From: Mucilaginibacter sp. UR6-1
Lineage (GTDB): Bacteria > Bacteroidota > Bacteroidia > Sphingobacteriales > Sphingobacteriaceae
Reading direction: 5' to 3'
Length of the DNA: 64,000 nt
NCBI RefSeq assembly: GCF_020880975.1
Contig: NZ_JAJIWP010000002.1
Coordinates: 1,054,001 to 1,118,000, forward strand
Shown: piece after piece, positions 53,126 to 62,437 of the stretch
How the letters are laid out: each line of letters opens with the position of its first letter
How positions within the stretch are numbered: the first letter of the stretch is position 1
Program-made: the position numbers and the translations under genes
The notes under the pieces: model-generated
What the model saw: only the letters and a program-made list of their open reading frames with translations
Database searches by the model: none
Told to the model about the DNA's origin: nothing

Positions 53126-53935
53126 ATGGAATCTACGATAAATAAGGAGCGGCCCGAAGTCAGGCTCAGGGCTTTCAGAGCCATTGATGACCCCGAAACA
53201 TGTGAGGCATTTATTGAGGGCCATACCCATGTGTTAACATCTATCGGGGTTACAAAGGTAACATCATCCAGGCATGAATGGACTGAAAACCCCGACGCGT
53301 TTGTTATGGTTGTTGAGTCGCTTGACGGTACACGGGTTTACGGCGGCGCGCGTGTGCATGTTGCAGGCGGGCACCAACCGTTGCCCATTGAACAGGCCAC
53401 CGGCAGTATGGACCCAAAGATATTCGAAACCGTATACCATTATGCACAACAGGGTACCGGTGAACTTTGCGGATTATGGAACTCGCGCGAGATAGCGGGT
53501 TATGGTGTAGGCAGTATTTTTTTGATAAGGGTATCGGCTGCCATTGCTTACCAGTTAGGGCTGCAATCATTATTCGCTTTATGTGCCCCGTACACTGTTA
53601 AACCTGTTAAGGGTATAGGCATGGAACTGGTGGCAACAATTGGCAACAACGGTACTTTTTATTATCCAAAGCTCGATCTGGTAGCTACTACCATGCTGTT
53701 AAAGGATGTACCCGTAATGAGCCTGGCCGATGAAGAAGATAAAAAGGCAGTTTTTCAGATCCGCGGCAGTTTTGATGCTGTGCGTGAAGAGGAGCTTCGT
53801 GGTAAAAGGATCATCATACATTACGAAACGCAGATACCAACACTGGCCAACTGGAGCCTTGAGCAGGCCATAGCCAATACACATAAAAACTTTTTACAGG
53901 GTAAGGTTGATGAGAAAGATCTGAATTTTCTTTAA
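53126..53935 (+). CDS. GNAT-like N-acyltransferase of unknown substrate
   Basis: 269 residues from the ATG at 53126; an ATG at 53093 would add an 11-residue hydrophobic stretch and cannot be excluded. The strand-loop-helix part EIAGYGVGSIFLIRVSAAIAYQLGLQSLFALCAP matches the acyl-CoA binding (R/Q)xxGxG/A pattern of GNAT or N-acyl amino acid synthase folds (about 128-165). The rest is not recognised. It is the first gene of an operon with an E1/nitroreductase protein 59 bases downstream and kinases after that. No signal peptide. The function is inferred from fold only. Confidence 0.6.
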   Translation: MESTINKERPEVRLRAFRAIDDPETCEAFIEGHTHVLTSIGVTKVTSSRHEWTENPDAFVMVVESLDGTRVYGGARVHVAGGHQPLPIEQATGSMDPKIFETVYHYAQQGTGELCGLWNSREIAGYGVGSIFLIRVSAAIAYQLGLQSLFALCAPYTVKPVKGIGMELVATIGNNGTFYYPKLDLVATTMLLKDVPVMSLADEEDKKAVFQIRGSFDAVREEELRGKRIIIHYETQIPTLANWSLEQAIANTHKNFLQGKVDEKDLNFL

Positions 53936-53994
53936 ACCGATAATAAACCAACATTACATACTGTTTTATCGTAAAACAGCTACCAATTACATAT

Positions 53995-56298
53995 ATGAAC
54001 GAGTTATCAGGATTAATTGAAGCCACCGGCTCACTCAATCAAATTTACAGGCCTGTTTTTTTTCGTTTAAAAAATACGCAGGATCAGCAGGCACTTACCG
54101 CGCTGATAGCGGACAGGCAGGTTAGTATTGTACATGATAATTATGAAGAGCAGCTTAAAGAACTGCTTAAAATGCAGCACCCAACAATCAAGCTTAAAGC
54201 TGATGATTATCAGCGATTGATAGCTGACCGCCATGCGGGCAAAAATCCTGATGAGGAGGGCGTATGGGTTTATTTTCCGTGGAATAAAAAACTGATTCAT
54301 TTGTTGGATGAGGAGGAGTTTATAGAGGTACGTACCAACCGAAACCGCTATAAAATAACACTTGATGAGCAGCACAGTTTACAGCAAAAGGCAATTGGTA
54401 TTGTAGGTTTGTCGGTAGGTCATTCTATCGCGCTTACTATCGCTATGGAGCGTATTTGCGGTGAGTTGCGCCTGGCTGATTTTGATACGGCCGAATTGAG
54501 TAACCTTAACCGCCTGCGTACGCCGCTGTTTAACCTCGGCATCAATAAAACGGTAATAGCCGCGCGTGAGATTGCCGAGATCGATCCGTTTTTGAGAGTT
54601 GAGATATTTAACGATGGCCTGCACAATGGCAATATGGACGCTTTTTTTATCGGCAACCAAAAGCTCGATCTGTTTATAGAGGTTTGTGATGGCCTCGACA
54701 TTAAGATACAAAGCAGGTATAAGGCCCGTGAGCTGAATATACCGGTAGTTATGGATACCAATGACCGTGGTATGCTTGATGTTGAACGGTTTGACCTTGA
54801 GCCGCAAAGGCCTGTATTGCATGGTTTAGCCGATGGCCTTGACCCTGATAATATCAAGGATCTTACCAATGAGCAAAAGGTGCCTTATATTTTACGTATG
54901 ATAGGTGCCGAAACCATCTCGACCCGTTTAAAGGCATCAATGCTGGAGGTTGAGCAATCCATCAATACCTGGCCGCAGTTAGCCTCGTCGGTAACGCTGG
55001 GCGGAGCGCTTACCACCGATGTTTGCCGTCGCATACTGCTTGATCAGTACCATGAATCGGGCCGTTATTATATCGACCTGGAAGAGTTGGTAAAGGATGA
55101 ACATGTTGCTAAAGAAGTTCAGCCGTCGGCAAATCCATATCAGCCTTTAACCAGAGATCAACAGACCGATAGTATAAAAAAATACTTTGAAGAGCATCAG
55201 GCGGCAACGTTTAAACCGGATGAGCAGCAATTGCACCGGATAGTTGATGCCGCCCTGGCAGCGCCATCAGCGGGTAATAACCAGCCCTGGGTATGGGTTT
55301 ATCATGAAGGCTTGCTATTTCTGTTCCATGATAAATACAAGTCATGGTCATGGGGAGATTATTACGAGATGGGCTCACATATGTCGTTAGGCGCGGCTTT
55401 AGAGAATGTACACTTGCAAGCCAGCGCCATAGGTTTAGCCGGTAACGCCGAGATATTTCCAACAGGCGCTGCAACGCAAATAGCCGCAGTTATCCGTTTT
55501 GAAAAGCAGGATCAGGTTGTTTTAGGTGAGGATACCAAACTGGCTAATGAGATATTTACACGCCGAACCAACCGCCGGATAGATGTTCGCAAACCCATTG
55601 ATGCCTCTTTTTATGACAAGGCACAGTCGGCTTTAAATGAGTTTAAAGGCATTAGCCTGTACCACACTGAAAGCGAAGAGGATTTGGCAGAACTGGCCGA
55701 TATTATTGCCGAATGCGATAAGGTAAGGTTGTTAAATAAACTGGGCCACGAAGAATTTTACCATGAACTGCGGTGGGACAGGGCAGAGGCCGACCAAAAG
55801 CGCGACGGTGTGGAGATAGAGGCGGTTGATATAAGCCAAAGCGATATAGCCGGGTTTAAAGTTGCGGGCGACTGGAAGGCTGTTGAACTAATATCTGACT
55901 GGAAAAAAGGAAGCGCTTTTAAAAAACTCTCGCTAAAGGCGGTTAAGTCGGCAGGCAGCATGGCTTTGATTACCATACCCTCACTTACTCATACCGGGTT
56001 AATAGAAGCCGGTAAAGCTGTTGAAAAGCTATGGCTGTTAAGTGCTGCCGAAAGCATTGCTGTACACCCAATGCTGTCGCCCGTGTTCTTTTTTAACCGC
56101 CTGGTACATGGTAATGCCGAGCAGCTTACACCGGATGAGATCGAAAATTTAACAAGGCTGCGTGAGCGCTTCCTGAAAATATTTCCGGCAGGCAAAGAAA
56201 ACCAAACAGAGGTATTTTTAATGAAGCTGGCCCTGGCTGATGATTACGGACCAAAATCTCTGCGTAAAAACAAGGACGAGCTTTTTTACCAATTTTAA
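53995..56298 (+). CDS. Rv1355c-family E1/ThiF-nitroreductase fusion protein
   Basis: 767 residues. After an N-terminal part (about 1-125), an E1-like Rossmann domain starts with AIGIVGLSVGHSIALTIA and LRLADFDTAELSNLNRLRTPLFNLGINKTVIAAREIAEIDPFL (about 133-210): the acidic loop, Arg finger and Lys of ThiF/MoeB are present, and FIEVCDGLDIKIQSRYKA carries the conserved Asp. No CxxC zinc pairs are evident. From about 400, a nitroreductase-like domain has ALAAPSAGNNQPWVWVY, GAALENVHLQASAIGLAG and RRTNRRIDVR. The combination matches the Rv1355c (MoeY-named) family of unknown function. It would adenylate or otherwise activate something and oxidise or reduce it with FMN. Confidence 0.88.
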   Translation: MNELSGLIEATGSLNQIYRPVFFRLKNTQDQQALTALIADRQVSIVHDNYEEQLKELLKMQHPTIKLKADDYQRLIADRHAGKNPDEEGVWVYFPWNKKLIHLLDEEEFIEVRTNRNRYKITLDEQHSLQQKAIGIVGLSVGHSIALTIAMERICGELRLADFDTAELSNLNRLRTPLFNLGINKTVIAAREIAEIDPFLRVEIFNDGLHNGNMDAFFIGNQKLDLFIEVCDGLDIKIQSRYKARELNIPVVMDTNDRGMLDVERFDLEPQRPVLHGLADGLDPDNIKDLTNEQKVPYILRMIGAETISTRLKASMLEVEQSINTWPQLASSVTLGGALTTDVCRRILLDQYHESGRYYIDLEELVKDEHVAKEVQPSANPYQPLTRDQQTDSIKKYFEEHQAATFKPDEQQLHRIVDAALAAPSAGNNQPWVWVYHEGLLFLFHDKYKSWSWGDYYEMGSHMSLGAALENVHLQASAIGLAGNAEIFPTGAATQIAAVIRFEKQDQVVLGEDTKLANEIFTRRTNRRIDVRKPIDASFYDKAQSALNEFKGISLYHTESEEDLAELADIIAECDKVRLLNKLGHEEFYHELRWDRAEADQKRDGVEIEAVDISQSDIAGFKVAGDWKAVELISDWKKGSAFKKLSLKAVKSAGSMALITIPSLTHTGLIEAGKAVEKLWLLSAAESIAVHPMLSPVFFFNRLVHGNAEQLTPDEIENLTRLRERFLKIFPAGKENQTEVFLMKLALADDYGPKSLRKNKDELFYQF

Positions 56299-56325
56299 GC
56301 TGCGGTTAAGTATTAACTAACTGAA

Positions 56326-58497
56326 ATGTATTACCGATTGATGCGATATTTTATTGTTGTATGCCAGGCACTGTTTTTAATAGCGATGGGGGGCGTGTTT
56401 GTATCCGCGAATGCGCAAAATATAGTTACATTTAAAGGCAAGGTACAGGTGATCGGCAAAAGCATTGAAGTGCTAACGGATACTAATGCCAACATGCCGC
56501 TTGCCGCGGCTATACAATCTGCCGGGTATCAAAAAACAGATAATGACTTCCCAAACCTGGATACCAAGCCTTATGGTTACTGGATCAGGTTTACCATAAA
56601 AAACCAATCAGCCGATACCACACTGGCCGTACAGTTTACCCAGCCAATGGTTGACTATGTTGACTTTTATCAGCTAACAAACGGTAAAGTAACACAGAAA
56701 AATACAAGCGGCCACCGTTTAGCTTTTGATACGCGTATCATAAAACATCAAACCTTCATTTATCCTTTAAATCTTAAAAAGGATAGTGAAAGCACCTTTT
56801 ACCTGTATGTAAAAAGCGGCAAGCAGCTTATACTGCCATTTTATGTAGGCAGCATGGCGCAAATAGTTGAAAGGGCTCTTTTTAAGGACATTACATTTGG
56901 TATTTACGTAGGTATAATACTGGTAATGATATTGTATAACTTTTTTGTATACACCAGCGTACGCGATAAAAACTATCTGTATTACATCCTTTACCTCTCC
57001 ATGGTATTGTTAACGCAAGCCTCCATGGAAGGCTATTTACTACGGTTTGTGCTGCAAAATCACCCGTTGATAGCCGATATGCTGATATACATAACCAGCG
57101 CGCTGATCGGTTTGTCGGCTATTGAGTTTTCAAAAAGTTTCCTTTTATCAAAAACTTATACACCGGGCCTGCATAAGTTCTCGTATGTTTTTTGGGTGCT
57201 GTATTCTTTTCAGATACTGCTTGCCTTTTTAGGGCATCGTAACCTGAGCTACACCATCATGCTGTCAACGGCAATGTTCAGTGCGTTGTATGTGCTGTTC
57301 ATGGCGATCAGGATATTATTGAAAGGCTCGCGCTCGGCTAAATACTTCCTTATCGCGTGGTCAATTTTTATAGTGTGTGTGGTAATTTACGTGCTGAAGG
57401 ATTTTAACGTAGTACTGCCTTATAACGATCTTACCAACTCGGCGTTGCTTATCGGTTCGGCGCTTGAGGCCGTCTTGCTTTCATTTGCGCTGGCCGACAG
57501 GATAAATGTATTTAAAAAAGAAAAAGAGCGATCGCAGGAGGAGGCGTTGCGGGCATTGCAGGAGAATGAGCGCATTATACGCGAACAGAACGAAATACTG
57601 GAAGCCAAGGTGAGCGATCGTACTTTTGAGCTGAATAAAACAAACAGGGAGCTATCTGTAACACTGGATAACCTGAAACAGGCACAATCACAATTAGTTG
57701 AGTCAGAGAAAATGGCTTCGCTGGGTCAGCTCACGGCAGGTATAGCGCACGAAATTAATAACCCTATTAATTTTGTAACGTCAAACATTAACCCGCTTAA
57801 ACGTGATATCGAGATGATGATGGATGCGCTGCAAACCATTGAACAGGTAGGCCTGTCAGACAAACCGGTTGAAGCCAAGCAAAAGGAGATAGATATCCTG
57901 AAAGAGGAGCTTGACCTTGATTACCTGAACTATGAGATAAAGCATTTACTTAAAGGGATCAATGAGGGCGCAGTACGTACAGCCGAAATTGTAAAAGGGC
58001 TGAAAATATTTTCGCGCCTTGATGAGGACGACTTAAAATATGCCGACCTGCATGAGGGTATTGAATCTACGCTGATCATCAGCAACAATATGTTTAACAA
58101 CAAAGTGGCGGTTGAAAAGGATTACGGTGAGCTTGACCTGGTGGAGTGTTACCCCGGCAAGCTTAACCAGGTATTTTTAAACCTGATATCAAATTCTGTT
58201 TATGCCATCAATAAAAAGTTTGGTGAAAACGCCGGGGGCATCATCAGTATAAAAACCAGGCAGCATGATGGGCATGTATTTCTGCATTTTGCTGATAACG
58301 GCATTGGCATGAACCAGGATACACAGCACAGGATATTTGAACCCTTTTTTACCACTAAGGATGTAGGTGAGGGTACGGGCTTGGGCATGTCAATAGCTTA
58401 TAATACCATAAAAAGGCATAACGGTAATATTACTGTAAATAGTAAACAAGGAGAGGGCTGCGAGTTTATTATAGAGTTGCCGTTAAAGTTGCAATAA
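56326..58497 (+). CDS. 7TMR-DISM sensor histidine kinase
   Basis: 723 residues. Signal peptide (about 1-31), periplasmic 7TMR-DISMED2-like domain (about 35-175; GYWIRFTIKNQSADTTLAVQF), seven membrane helices (about 185-385), a long coiled coil, HisKA with His475 in LTAGIAHEINNPINFV and HATPase (NLISNSVYAI, ADNGIGM, GEGTGLGMSIAYNTIKRHNG). Such receptors sense small ligands outside. It follows the E1/nitroreductase gene by 27 bases, suggesting it could sense that protein's product. An ATG at 56341 is an alternative start. Confidence 0.93.
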   Translation: MYYRLMRYFIVVCQALFLIAMGGVFVSANAQNIVTFKGKVQVIGKSIEVLTDTNANMPLAAAIQSAGYQKTDNDFPNLDTKPYGYWIRFTIKNQSADTTLAVQFTQPMVDYVDFYQLTNGKVTQKNTSGHRLAFDTRIIKHQTFIYPLNLKKDSESTFYLYVKSGKQLILPFYVGSMAQIVERALFKDITFGIYVGIILVMILYNFFVYTSVRDKNYLYYILYLSMVLLTQASMEGYLLRFVLQNHPLIADMLIYITSALIGLSAIEFSKSFLLSKTYTPGLHKFSYVFWVLYSFQILLAFLGHRNLSYTIMLSTAMFSALYVLFMAIRILLKGSRSAKYFLIAWSIFIVCVVIYVLKDFNVVLPYNDLTNSALLIGSALEAVLLSFALADRINVFKKEKERSQEEALRALQENERIIREQNEILEAKVSDRTFELNKTNRELSVTLDNLKQAQSQLVESEKMASLGQLTAGIAHEINNPINFVTSNINPLKRDIEMMMDALQTIEQVGLSDKPVEAKQKEIDILKEELDLDYLNYEIKHLLKGINEGAVRTAEIVKGLKIFSRLDEDDLKYADLHEGIESTLIISNNMFNNKVAVEKDYGELDLVECYPGKLNQVFLNLISNSVYAINKKFGENAGGIISIKTRQHDGHVFLHFADNGIGMNQDTQHRIFEPFFTTKDVGEGTGLGMSIAYNTIKRHNGNITVNSKQGEGCEFIIELPLKLQ

Positions 58498-58563
58498 CCA
58501 ATATCAAAACTGGACGATAGTCCGTATAAATATTTTTTCGATCAATAATAAACCAATTTAATA

Positions 58564-59649
58564 ATGGCTGAGAAGATAAAAATTTTGTATGTAGATGATG
58601 AACCGGATAACCTTATTGGTTTTAAAGCTACGTTAAGAATGAACTACCAGGTGTTTGTTACCGATAAGATTGACGAAGCTTTTGCCATACTTGATCAGCA
58701 TCCGGATATACGTGTTGTATTTTGCGATCAGCGTATGCCCGGCATGTCGGGCGCAGAGTTTTTTGAGGTAATGCGCCAAAAACACCAGTTGCCGGTACGC
58801 ATATTGTTAACAGGGTATAGCGATGCCGAAGCCACCATAGCCGCCATTAATAAAGGCAACATATTCAGGTACGTTCAAAAACCCTGGAAGGAGCCTGATA
58901 TACTATCGGCTATTGATGAGGCCGGCAAATTTTACATGGCTACCTCAATGTTAGCCGTAAAAAATAACGAGCTGCAAACAGCTTATGATGAGTTAAATAA
59001 GTTTGCCTACAGCGTTAGTCATGACATACGGGGCCCGCTTACAGGTATATTGGGTGCCATAAACGTGGCGCATGATATTGATGATATTGACGAGATGAAA
59101 GAAATGCTGTTGCTGATGGAAAAATCGATCAGTAAACTGGATAGCTACATCATCAACATGCACGATTATTACAGCCTGCAGCGCGGCGAATTAAAGATAG
59201 CGGAGATCAGTTTCGAGGAGTTTTTTAATGAACTGAAACCGCTTTACGAGGTAAGCGCCAAGGTTAATGATGTGGAGTTTGATATGAGCATTACACAAAC
59301 GGAAACATTTAGAAATGACAGGGATCTGCTGAAGCTTATTTTTAATAACCTGCTTTCAAACGCTTTTAAATATCAGGACAAGCGTAAGATAAATAAGCGC
59401 GTTGAGGTTACTGTTGAAGTAAAGAATAATACGGCTACGGTTTGCGTAAAGGATACCGGTGTGGGCATTTTGGGTAACCATATAGGCGAGATATTTAACC
59501 TTTTTTATCGCGCAAACTCTCAGGAAGTAGGTTCAGGTTTTGGCTTATATAATGTAAAGGGAGCCCTGCTTAAACTTAACGGACAGATTGAAGTAAACTC
59601 TGTTATGGATCAGGGTACAACATTTAAAGTGACCATACCTTCATTGTAA
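58564..59649 (+). CDS. Receiver-histidine kinase protein
   Basis: 361 residues. N-terminal receiver (about 5-125; Asp55 in VVFCDQRMPGMSG, ILLTGYSD, GNIFRYVQKPWKE), then HisKA with His153 in YSVSHDIRGPLTGI, and HATPase (NNLLSNAFKYQ, DTGVGIL, GSGFGLYNVK). No membrane part, so it is a soluble relay below the 7TM kinase. The receiver resembles that at 60062-60526 (same DQRMP and ILLTGY.D motifs). It lies 66 bases after the 7TM kinase. Confidence 0.93.
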   Translation: MAEKIKILYVDDEPDNLIGFKATLRMNYQVFVTDKIDEAFAILDQHPDIRVVFCDQRMPGMSGAEFFEVMRQKHQLPVRILLTGYSDAEATIAAINKGNIFRYVQKPWKEPDILSAIDEAGKFYMATSMLAVKNNELQTAYDELNKFAYSVSHDIRGPLTGILGAINVAHDIDDIDEMKEMLLLMEKSISKLDSYIINMHDYYSLQRGELKIAEISFEEFFNELKPLYEVSAKVNDVEFDMSITQTETFRNDRDLLKLIFNNLLSNAFKYQDKRKINKRVEVTVEVKNNTATVCVKDTGVGILGNHIGEIFNLFYRANSQEVGSGFGLYNVKGALLKLNGQIEVNSVMDQGTTFKVTIPSL

Positions 59650-59656
59650 ATAACAT

Positions 59657-60055
59657 ATGGACTTATCGTTAATAGTTATTGATGAAAGTGACCTTGATTG
59701 CTTTATAGCGCAAAAGATCATTCAGCATACTTACAAAAACAGTGTGGTTAAATTGTATCATAACCCGCAAACGGCATTTGATGCAATACGCGCTAAAAGT
59801 GTGGGTATAAGCCTGCCTGCAATAATATTTCTTGATCTGCAGATGCCTATTATGAACGGGTTTGCATTTTTAGACGCATTTGAAAAACTGGCTGATGAAA
59901 TAACCCGTCAGTACAAAATATTTATACTATCGTCTACCCGCAATAATAGTGATATTTCAAAAGGGTTATCGTACAAAACAGTGAGCGGGATAATTGAAAA
60001 ACCGCTTACAAAGGAGAAACTTCAGGATATTATGCCGCAGCATGAAGTTCAATAA
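59657..60055 (+). CDS. Single-domain response regulator
   Basis: 132 residues, receiver only: acidic pair in IVIDESD, Asp60 in IIFLDLQMPIMNG, Ser/Thr in IFILSSTR, Lys in GIIEKPLTKEK. It follows the receiver-kinase by 7 bases on the same strand and is likely a phosphotransfer end point. Similar in size and layout to the receiver at 36395. Confidence 0.9.
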   Translation: MDLSLIVIDESDLDCFIAQKIIQHTYKNSVVKLYHNPQTAFDAIRAKSVGISLPAIIFLDLQMPIMNGFAFLDAFEKLADEITRQYKIFILSSTRNNSDISKGLSYKTVSGIIEKPLTKEKLQDIMPQHEVQ

Positions 60056-60061
60056 TAATAT

Positions 60062-60526
60062 TCAGGATAATAATTTTTGCCTCAGCATAAATTCAAGCTG
60101 GTCATTAGAGAGGGTAAGCTTTTCATTCATATCCTTTATTTCTATCTTTTCAAGATATTTTTGATACGCTTTTTGAATGGTAGCGTCTAATTCTTCCTCA
60201 TTCCAGGGTTTGTTGAGGTAATGAAATATTTTACCCTTGTTTACTGCATCAATTACCGCGTTCATATCAGCATAGCCTGTTAGCAGGATACGCATCGGGT
60301 CAGGATATTTTTCTAATATATTTTCCAAAAACTGCACGCCTGTCATCTCCGGCATACGCTGATCAGTAACAATAACTTGTACAGGTTTTTCGGCAAGTAT
60401 CTTCAATGCATCATCACCACTAATAGCAGTTAATACGTTGTATTTGAGGCGAAACACTGCCTTGAACGAGAACAGGTTATGCTCCTCGTCATCAACATAT
60501 AATACGGTAATTTTTTTTGCAGACAT
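60062..60526 (-). CDS. Response regulator with RpfG-like receiver
   Basis: 154 residues. Receiver (about 5-120): DD in LYVDDEEHN, Asp55 in VIVTDQRMPEMTG, MRILLTGYADMNAVIDAVNKGKIFHYLNKPWNEEEL. The DQRMP/TGY.D/KPW set is that of RpfG-type and hybrid receivers; a short helical tail follows and no HD-GYP domain is present. Convergent with the receiver gene at 59657 (6-base gap). Likely a partner of the 7TM kinase system. Confidence 0.9.
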   Translation of the reverse strand: MSAKKITVLYVDDEEHNLFSFKAVFRLKYNVLTAISGDDALKILAEKPVQVIVTDQRMPEMTGVQFLENILEKYPDPMRILLTGYADMNAVIDAVNKGKIFHYLNKPWNEEELDATIQKAYQKYLEKIEIKDMNEKLTLSNDQLEFMLRQKLLS

Positions 60527-60750
60527 CTTATCTAATTAACAGGGGTATCACTGATAATTTAATACATCAATCAGTACACAAAGTTAAAGTATTGGTAGTA
60601 ATCGATAATTATTTATAATGAAATATTACAATTGCAAGGGGGATTATGTAAGAAAATAATCTTCCACCAGTATTCTTATGTTATCAGATGAGCATATTTT
60701 TAACGATAAGCTAACAGGCAGGTAATAGTTAAGCTAAACCTTTGCGTGCT

Positions 60751-61305
60751 ATGAAAAATGTGCGTGCACTCAAGCAGGATTGCTTAATTACCTACAAAAT
60801 GGTATACTACCAGTACCATCAAAAGGTATATGCTTTTGTTGCGCACAAAACCTCATCAGCCTACCTGGCGGAGGAGGTAACGCAATTAACTTTTATCAAA
60901 CTTTGGGAAAAACGGCACCAGCTTTCGGACGAGTATAATATTGATGTGCAGTTATTCCGCATAGCACGCAACGCCATGATAGATGAATTGAGAAAGGATG
61001 CTGTACGTAATAATTTGATTAACCAGTTAGAGCGTGAAATAAACCAGCCTTACATCGATAATTTGGGTGATAGGGAAACACTGAAAAATGTTAACGATGC
61101 CATTGAAATGCTTCCGCCGGCACGAAAGATGATCTTTAAACTCAGCAGGTTCAATAATTTAACCAATGCCGAAATTGCCAGGATGCTATCCATATCAACC
61201 AAAACGGTTGAGAACCATATTACCCTTGCCATAAAACAACTTCGCAAATCAGCCATCAGTACCGCGTTTGTTTTTTTGCTGGATGCTTTATTAAATAATT
61301 GTTAA
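60751..61305 (+). CDS. ECF RNA polymerase sigma factor (second SusC locus)
   Basis: 184 residues from the ATG at 60751; a TTG three codons upstream is rejected. Region 2 has VYAFVAHKTSSAYLAEEVTQLTFIKLWEKRHQLS and region 4 PPARKMIFKLSRFNNLTNAEIARMLSISTKTVENHITLAIKQLRK. It precedes a FecR-like gene and a SusC gene, the usual FecI-type arrangement. The leader has AAACCTTTG, near the -7 consensus. Confidence 0.94.
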   Translation: MKNVRALKQDCLITYKMVYYQYHQKVYAFVAHKTSSAYLAEEVTQLTFIKLWEKRHQLSDEYNIDVQLFRIARNAMIDELRKDAVRNNLINQLEREINQPYIDNLGDRETLKNVNDAIEMLPPARKMIFKLSRFNNLTNAEIARMLSISTKTVENHITLAIKQLRKSAISTAFVFLLDALLNNC

Positions 61306-61345
61306 GCGTTGGGGGTTAAGCGCCCGGCTCCCGTATTGGGAGTAT

Positions 61346-62407
61346 ATGCATCCAACGGACGATCAGATAAAAAGATACTTTAACAGGCAATGCACAGCCG
61401 AAGAAGCCGAACAGGTTTACCAATACCTCACACAACATCCAGAGGTAGTTGAGCGGTTTTTAAGCTATGACGAATGGCTTGCCTTTACTACCGGCACACA
61501 TCCTGATGGTAAAAAATCAGCGGATATGCTGGCCGCCATACTCTCAAAAATTAATGTTGAGCCAAAAAGGCAACCTGTTAAATTATGGCGATACATAAGC
61601 ATAGCGGCAACAATATGTGTTTTTATCGGGCTGATGGTTTTCCAGCTTACACGCCCTCAGCCGCAGGGCCAACCATATGTAGTTTCAAAAACGCATGTTA
61701 TCAACTGGCAAAATGCTACTAACCATGGCAACCGTGTTCAGCATATTAAACTGGATGATGGATCGGATGTTGCCCTGTCACCCGGATCATCTGTACGATA
61801 TAAACTCCCCTTTAAAAACAAAAGCCGCGATATATACCTTACCGGCGTTGCACGCTTTAAGGTGGCTAAAGATAAAGCCCGTCCGTTCACCGTATTCTCG
61901 GGCGAAGTAGCTACTACTGCCCTGGGCACTGTTTTTACCATCACCGCCTGGCCGGCCGAAAAGATTACCCGTGTAAAATTACATTCTGGTAAGGTTAGGG
62001 TTATTAATACCACCAATGGTTTTGAGCCGCAATACCTGCTGCCCGGTAAGGAGCTGGTGTATAATAAAACCACCGGCAGTATAAATGTGCAAATTTTTAA
62101 TGAGCAGCAGCTACCTGTTACTAAACCAGCGGCAACCATTGCAGGTACCATAAAGCTTACTGGCGATACGCTGCGCTTTGTTAACCAACCCCTGCCTGAT
62201 GTATTTAACAAGCTTCAACAACTATACGGCGACAGCATAAACATAAAGGCCGATCTGAAAAAGTATCGTTTTACAGGCGATTTTAATATCGCTGCCGACT
62301 CACTGCCGGTAGTACTTTCAACCATAAGTACGCTTAACAAGCTGCAGGTAATAAAAACTGATAGCAGTTACACCATAAGTCCAATTAAAGTAAACAAGAA
62401 AAAATAA
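61346..62407 (+). CDS. FecR-family anti-sigma factor (second SusC locus)
   Basis: 353 residues. N-terminal cytoplasmic part (about 1-80; IKRYFNRQCTAEEAEQVYQYL), one membrane helix (about 84-103, ISIAATICVFIGLMVFQL), a FecR domain (about 120-235; IKLDDGSDVALSPGSSVRY, VARFKV, ALGTVFTITAW) and a C-terminal DUF4974-like domain (about 265-350). It pairs with the sigma factor 40 bases upstream. Confidence 0.93.
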   Translation: MHPTDDQIKRYFNRQCTAEEAEQVYQYLTQHPEVVERFLSYDEWLAFTTGTHPDGKKSADMLAAILSKINVEPKRQPVKLWRYISIAATICVFIGLMVFQLTRPQPQGQPYVVSKTHVINWQNATNHGNRVQHIKLDDGSDVALSPGSSVRYKLPFKNKSRDIYLTGVARFKVAKDKARPFTVFSGEVATTALGTVFTITAWPAEKITRVKLHSGKVRVINTTNGFEPQYLLPGKELVYNKTTGSINVQIFNEQQLPVTKPAATIAGTIKLTGDTLRFVNQPLPDVFNKLQQLYGDSINIKADLKKYRFTGDFNIAADSLPVVLSTISTLNKLQVIKTDSSYTISPIKVNKKK

Positions 62408-62437
62408 TCATTTCATCACACGAAAAACCCACTCACT

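Noticed and set aside
53304..53570. 88-residue open frame on the - strand within the GNAT-like gene
   Set aside because: It is a shadow with no motif, lying inside a well-supported + strand gene.
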